Positions 59,448 to 64,000 of a stretch of 64,000 nt of DNA are shown piece after piece. The notes under the pieces are model-generated. The model saw only the letters and a list, made by a program, of their open reading frames with translations. It did no database searches and was not told the DNA's origin. Origin of the DNA: Archilochus colubris (taxonomy: Eukaryota > Chordata > Aves > Apodiformes > Trochilidae); NCBI GenBank assembly GCA_023079485.1, contig CM041090.1:7314519-7378518 (forward strand), in the 5' to 3' direction. How positions within the stretch are numbered: the stretch's first letter is position 1; each line of letters starts with the position of its first letter. A program made the translations under genes and the position numbers.

Positions 59448-61013
59448 GTGAGCGGCTGCCCCTCCTTGGCTCGCTCGACGGCGGGAGGGCCGGGGGAGGG
59501 TCGGGCGTAGAGTTGCGAGGAGGCTTCTTGAAGCCGGACCCTGCTGCGGGGCGGGGATGGGCCCGGCCTTTCTTGTGGCGGCGCCGGGCTGAGGAGGAGG
59601 AAGCTGCTCGTGGAGGCCCCGCTGGGGCCGGGCCGGGCAGGGCCGCTGGCCTGGGCGTTCGGCGGGGGGGCGGCTGGCGGGGGGGAATCGAGGCGCGGCG
59701 GCTGCAGGCTGCGGGGTGAGCCGCGCTTTATCTCTCTCCCCCGCGGTTCTGCGGAGGGGAGGGCTGATCCCCCCTGTTTTTCTCAGAAGGATGTCTGGGA
59801 GTCGTCGGGCTTGAAGGTGAATGTAAAACTTTCGCGTCCGCCACGAGGAGCCGGCGGTGCGATCGTCCCTGAGAGGGCCGACGCCTCGGTGACGGTGAAG
59901 GCAAGGAAGGGGTCTTTTTGCCCGGGGCAGGCGGCGAGGCTAGCGCTGCCTCCCGTCTCGACTTTATTAAAAGGCGGACAAGCAGCGGGTCGTGGGTTGT
60001 TTTTTTTTCTGAGGCCCCATGCTTCTCGAGGACTTTTAGGCCATCGTGTTTCATCTTGTGAGCCGCTAGTGAGCAGTCGCGGTTGCATTGTGCGAGTAGC
60101 AACGTGTGAAGCTCTGCGACTTGAAGGTGTCGATACAGATCTCCAATCTATTGTGCACCCTGATGTCTGAGTAAACAAGAAACAGGCAGATAGTTCACAC
60201 GTCTTAGACAATGATCTTTGGTACTTTTTTTAGGTAGTCAATTCCATCCGCCCCTTGTGAATTTCCTTCTGTGATTCTAATCTGCTTCCCACCTTGTTTT
60301 TCTAGAACTAAAACTATTGAGCAGCAGTTGCGCAGTCTTTTTAATATGTCAAATATGTTGTTCCCAAAACGAGTGCTGTTGCTAGAGTGACTGTTCTTAC
60401 CGTGTTTTAAAGCACATAGTTACGTAAGCCTGTCCTTCCTCTGCAAAGGCCTCTTTCCCTTAATACCCGCTCCCGGACTTGCTATTGTTTGTGTGGTAAG
60501 GGTGCATCGGGAAAACAATCTGTTGAAAGGCAAGGTGCCCTGCGAGGGAGCTGAATCGGTCCTCAGAGCTCGATTTTCGTGTGGGTATAAACATTTAAGT
60601 GTGGACAGAAAAGAAGGAATCGTTACAAAGGGCAACAAAATTTTTCACGTGAAAGCAATTAAATAGCTACCACCTCAGGTTGTGGTTCAGTCCCATGTTT
60701 TTTCTCATGCTTTGTCATACAAAAGCTTTATCAATGTCCAGCAGCCCCTCAAACTATTATTTCAGATACAAGTCTAAGTTATATCACTAAAACGTACAGA
60801 GCTGGGAGTTTTGTCTAGGTTCTGCTAGAAGTTAGTAGGACAGGATTTTCTTATTTCTTTGGTTAAAGAGAGGAATTGGATTTTTAACGTATATATAGCT
60901 GGAGAACAATAAATCAAATCCCATTTAACCGAGGTTCTTGAGATGCAAAAGTCATCTTAATCACTCTATTTTAAGTTTTATAATCTGAGAAATGGTGCTG
61001 TTTTCTGTTTTAG
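59448..61013 (+). other. Intron 1 of the SRSF5-like gene
   Basis: This is about 1.6 kb, CpG-rich in its first 500 bases and then ordinary. The acceptor is tgctgttttctgttttag. Open frames in the CpG-rich part are chance products of GC-rich sequence. Confidence 0.65.
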
Positions 61014-61152
61014 CATCAACCTTAAGATGAGTGGCTGCCGTGTCTTTGTTGGACACCTAAGCTCACGTGCTCGGGAGAGGGATGTGGAGAAATTCTTCAA
61101 AGGATATGGACGCATACGAGAAATCCATCTTAAAAATGGATTTGGATTTGTC
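61014..61152 (+). CDS. SRSF5: SRSF5-like splicing factor, first coding exon (partial gene)
   Basis: The ATG is at 61027 with A at -3, after 13 nt of 5'UTR from the acceptor. The 42 codons in this exon begin MSGCRVFVGHLSSRARERDV and end KNGFGFV at a gtaagt donor (phase 0). They form the first two-thirds of an RNA-recognition motif: RNP2 is VFVGHL (residues 6-11) and RNP1 begins at KNGFGFV (36-42). SR proteins of this class bind exonic enhancers and promote spliceosome assembly in the nucleus. MSGCRVF at the N-terminus points to SRSF5 and not SRSF4 or SRSF6, which begin MPRVY. Residues after RNP2 (HLSSRARERDVEKFF) differ from mammalian SRSF5, so this may be a second SRSF5 paralogue. The second RRM and RS tail lie beyond the window. 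Confidence 0.85.
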
Positions 61153-62363
61153 GTAAGTATTACCTTATTTTCCTTTCCCTTGTTTGCAGGTACTAGCCTC
61201 ACTAGGCTGATGTCAAGCAAGAGAAGAACTGAAAGAGCATAATAGTTATAATGGGAAACAGAATATATTAGTATACAGCTTTTTAAATGCTAGGATTGCA
61301 GTTTTACTTGCTTTTGGTTGGATTTTGCTCAAAACCTTGATAATATTCTAACTGCATTAAATCCATTGTCTGGTCATCCATGGATTTACATTTGATCCCT
61401 GATTTCTGAAAACAATATAAATACCCTGTTACAGCATTCCAAAAGTCTAGACCTGGAGAAGAGTTAGTGCAGAGTCATGCTTGTTTGTTTTTTTTTCTGG
61501 TGAAACACTTTCTAGTCTGCTTGATCAGGTCTCTAAGTAATGGCCTGACAAGCAAAGTAGTTGGCGAAGACAACAATAGGTGCTTGGTGTTGGCTTTAAG
61601 TAGCACAGCTTTTAACTCATGCACCTAAAGTTAAGCATATTCATTTTTGATATATACTGACAGGGCATTGTGTGTCTGACAGACTTAAATGAAATACACA
61701 GTTCATTGGATCTTAGTTTCCTACCACTGCTTTCTAGAGCTCTGTGCTCCTTAACTGTTGTCTGAATTTTTGCAGCTTTATGGATTCCCAAGTTCAAGAG
61801 CCTGTTTCTCAACTATTACCTGCTGAGAACTTGAGAACTAACTGTTCTGTGGCACTGAGTTAAAACTAGAAGTTTGGCACTTCTCTTGTACTATGGCAGC
61901 CTTACATACCATTTGTTCTGTCAAGATCAGTCCCTTTGGTAAAGCTATGAGAAAAGAATAAAGAAAAAAAGGTTTTGCCTACTTCCATTTCCTACAAGTA
62001 TTACTTCTTGACTCCTACACATATCTGTTTCTGATTGCCATGCAGTATGAGCTACTTGTGGTTGACTGCCTCTTCAAGTCCAGAGGTAAATGGCTGATCT
62101 AGATGTGAGCCTGAGTTTATTTAGTGCATCCTTTCCAGTTACGGCTGTTTCTCAATCTCCTTGCCCTGAGCATGCCTCTTCTCCTCTTGGGCAGGTCTCT
62201 TGACTCATGCAGGAACAACTTCTGTTCAACTCTTGTACATGAGTCAGCCAATCATCCTTACTCTCTTCTCCAGTTCCTAAGAGAAGTATTTTCTTTTCAA
62301 AGCTCATTAATAAGCTTGAATAATTGTCCAGTAATTGTCTAAATAAATTAATTGTTCTCATTA

Positions 62364-62850
62364 TGAAGAATTTTTTTCTTGCATCTGAACAAAATTTTCC
62401 TGCCTTTGCCTGTCATACCAGCTCTGTCCACCCACATGAAGAAGGCACTTCTGTCATCTTTGTAACTGTGTTTTAGGTGTGGGAAGACTTTGACAAGGTA
62501 CCCTTTGAGCCACCTTTCTTCAGACTGAACAAACATGACTCTCTCAACCTTGTTGTTTTCCGACCTTCTGATTAGTTTTGGTGGCCATCTGTTGGTCCTG
62601 CTCTAATTTTTCTGTCTTGAGCTGGGGTGCCAAAACTGGACAAAGTGTTCCAGGTGTGGCCAAACAAATGCCAAGTAGGGTGGAATAATTACATCCCTTG
62701 GTCTGCTTGCTGTGCTCTTAGTAATGCAGCCCAGGACGCCGTTTGCTTTCATTGCAGTAAGGCCCCACTGCTGACTCACACCTACCTGACTGTTCTCCCA
62801 CTTCAGTGCCAGCCACAAAATTGGTGAGGGTCCACTTCGTCCTGTCATGC
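62364..62850 (-). mobile_element. Old CR1 LINE fragment (antisense)
   Basis: The plus strand shows the antisense CR1 signature in order: caggctgaacaaa-like (cagactgaacaaacatgact), gctggggtgccaaaactgga, gtgttccaggtgtggcc, aatgcagcccaggacgccgt and actgctgactcacacctacc. It is strongly diverged, without a terminal repeat or open frame. Edges are approximate. Confidence 0.85.
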
Positions 62851-63249
62851 CAATCATTTATAAATGCATTGAATCTTAATATCCTTTGCAGTACCTCACT
62901 TGTGATGGCTGTCAGTTCATCTTTGATTTCAGCTATTTAAAATCTGTATTTTTAACACTTCTTTAAAAACTGCATGATCTGATTGAACATTTTTGTAGTG
63001 TTAAAACCATGTTTCATTGTGCTTGATTGAAATCATTGCTCGGTCTTTGATTAAATCTACTTAAATGGTGCAGATTTTAGTGCAGAATGTCTTCAAACTT
63101 CACACCTTAAAGTTAGTATGTAAGGGTAGATAGGCTTGAAGACATTCAGTTTGTTTGAAACTGAAATCCTGGGAGTTGTAGGTGCTAACAGTACTCTTAA
63201 AATGCATGTCATCATGCAAGGAAGTGTTTCACTTGGTAGTGAAGCAACT

Positions 63250-63251
<2 letters not shown>

Positions 63252-63289
<38 letters not shown>
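63252..63289. repeat. Poly-T tract (T31) followed by A7
   Basis: Thirty-one T residues followed directly by seven A residues, then GGGGAAG. A second run of sixteen T lies at 63398-63413. No flanking target-site duplication or retrogene body is visible, so this is called a simple repeat. Confidence 0.85.
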
Positions 63290-63291
<2 letters not shown>

Positions 63292-64000
63292 GGAAGATTA
63301 CTAAAGGTTGCTTCTGAAATGTTTATAGTTACACAAATGTTTTCTTCAAGTGAGAAGCTGATTCTTTGCTGTTCATTGCTCTAAAGCTGCAGTTCACTTT
63401 TTTTTTTTTTTTTGATCCATCCATCCTGTTAGTTCAAACAATTACTACCCAGCTGCTTGTTCTCACTTCATTTCTTTCCTTACATCCTTGCCTCTCATGG
63501 TGTTACTGTAGTTGTTCAGCCACATAGTGAACCTACCTGGGAAGCTTATCTAGGTGAAAAATAACACTGTCTTTTTCACCTGACCTCCTGCACACAGTGT
63601 GGTGTTTGTCATCTGGATAGATTTCTTGACCTAATTTCCTGCAGAGCTCTGCATATGGCTTTGCCAAGAACCAGTGGGCTTGATGGAAGGCAGAGGCTAC
63701 TCAGGCTGACTGAAGCAGCATTGCTGCCAAAAGCAAAGCGACAGATTCTGTTGCAACAGCATTTGGAATTGTGTATCGTAGCTGATCCAGACCCACAGAT
63801 GGACACTGCTGAAAAAGCACCCTTAGGTTTCTTGTTCTTCTTACACAGTCACCTTTTTGCTAAACTAGTGAGCTGAATTCACACAGAAGAAAATCAGAAG
63901 GGCTTTTTCTCTGGTTCACTCCTTCCTTGCTGGTTCAGTGAGAAACGAATTTGTTCCAGTACTCTTAAGAGGGTTTTGGAACTGCACAGCTTTCCCACTT

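Larger units (their letters stand above)
58955..59960. promoter_or_regulatory. CpG-island promoter of the SRSF5-like gene
   Basis: This is the only CpG-rich stretch in the window, lying about 1.1-2.1 kb upstream of the first coding exon of the SR-protein gene. It has no TATA box that I can see near the likely start. It contains two ZNF143-like motifs in opposite orientation and two good donor sites (59448 and 59716), so more than one first exon is possible. Edges are approximate. Confidence 0.85.
61153..64000 (+). other. Intron 2 of the SRSF5-like gene, 5' part
   Basis: At least 2.85 kb with no continuation of the RRM seen. It holds an old antisense CR1 (about 62364-62850), a T31-A7 tract at 63252-63289, a T16 run at 63398-63413 and a candidate stop-containing cassette exon at 63645-63867. 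Confidence 0.7.

Noticed and set aside
58988..59719. 243-codon open frame across the CpG island, and overlapping frames on both strands
   Set aside because: Composition is dominated by Gly, Arg, Ala and Pro from CpG-rich sequence. It crosses the probable first-exon donor and has no recognised domain.
59610..60170. 186-codon plus-strand frame in intron 1 of the SRSF5-like gene
   Set aside because: It runs from CpG-island composition into ordinary intron with no homology, so it is a GC artefact.
63252..63289. T31-A7 tract as the tail of a processed retrogene
   Set aside because: No gene-like body or polyadenylation signal adjoins the tract on either strand, and no target-site duplication is visible.

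Overview
This is a vertebrate nuclear DNA window, almost certainly from a bird. It carries several copies of the CR1 non-LTR retrotransposon, some ending in the typical ATTCTATGAT-type 3' repeat. Genes are split into short exons with GT-AG introns, and there is one CpG island. The species cannot be named from the sequence. I see no bacterial, plasmid, phage or CRISPR content.

Layout: (1) Positions 1-7337 are the 3' part of the first intron of ACTN1 (alpha-actinin-1); exon 1, about 35 codons in the human protein, lies upstream of the window. (2) From 7338 to 54649 every remaining ACTN1 coding exon is present on the + strand. These are exons 2-7, a tandem pair of alternative exon 8 copies (8a, 8b), exons 9-18, a tandem pair of EF-hand exons (19a, 19b), and exons 20-21. 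The exons using 8a or 8b plus 19a sum to 857 codons. With the expected 35 from exon 1 that gives 892, the usual non-muscle ACTN1 length; with 19b it gives 887, the smooth-muscle length. No frameshift or stop is seen. (3) 54650 to about 55760 is the AT-rich ACTN1 3'UTR and flank. (4) About 55760-58950 is intergenic, with at least two CR1 fragments. (5) About 58955-59960 is a CpG-island promoter. (6) 61027-61152 is the first coding exon of an SR-protein gene on the + strand that resembles SRSF5; the gene continues past the right edge.

The most rewarding part is the regulated splicing architecture of ACTN1. Exons 8a and 8b have the same length (86 nt, not a multiple of 3), so including both or neither breaks the frame. 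Exons 19a and 19b (81 and 66 nt) are both multiples of 3, so exclusion cannot rest on frame. Instead, both have very long AG-free stretches before their acceptors, which implies distant branch points. Three TGCATG (RBFOX-type) motifs lie just upstream of 19a. The 19a loop keeps calcium-binding side chains, while the 19b loop has lost them.

I found no wholly new biological system. The items most worth a second look are the splice-control cluster around 50.1-51.0 kb, the exon 8 pair, the SRSF5-like gene and its promoter, and a possible poison exon in that gene at about 63.65-63.87 kb. Introns are otherwise mostly single-copy sequence with CR1 insertions and simple repeats.
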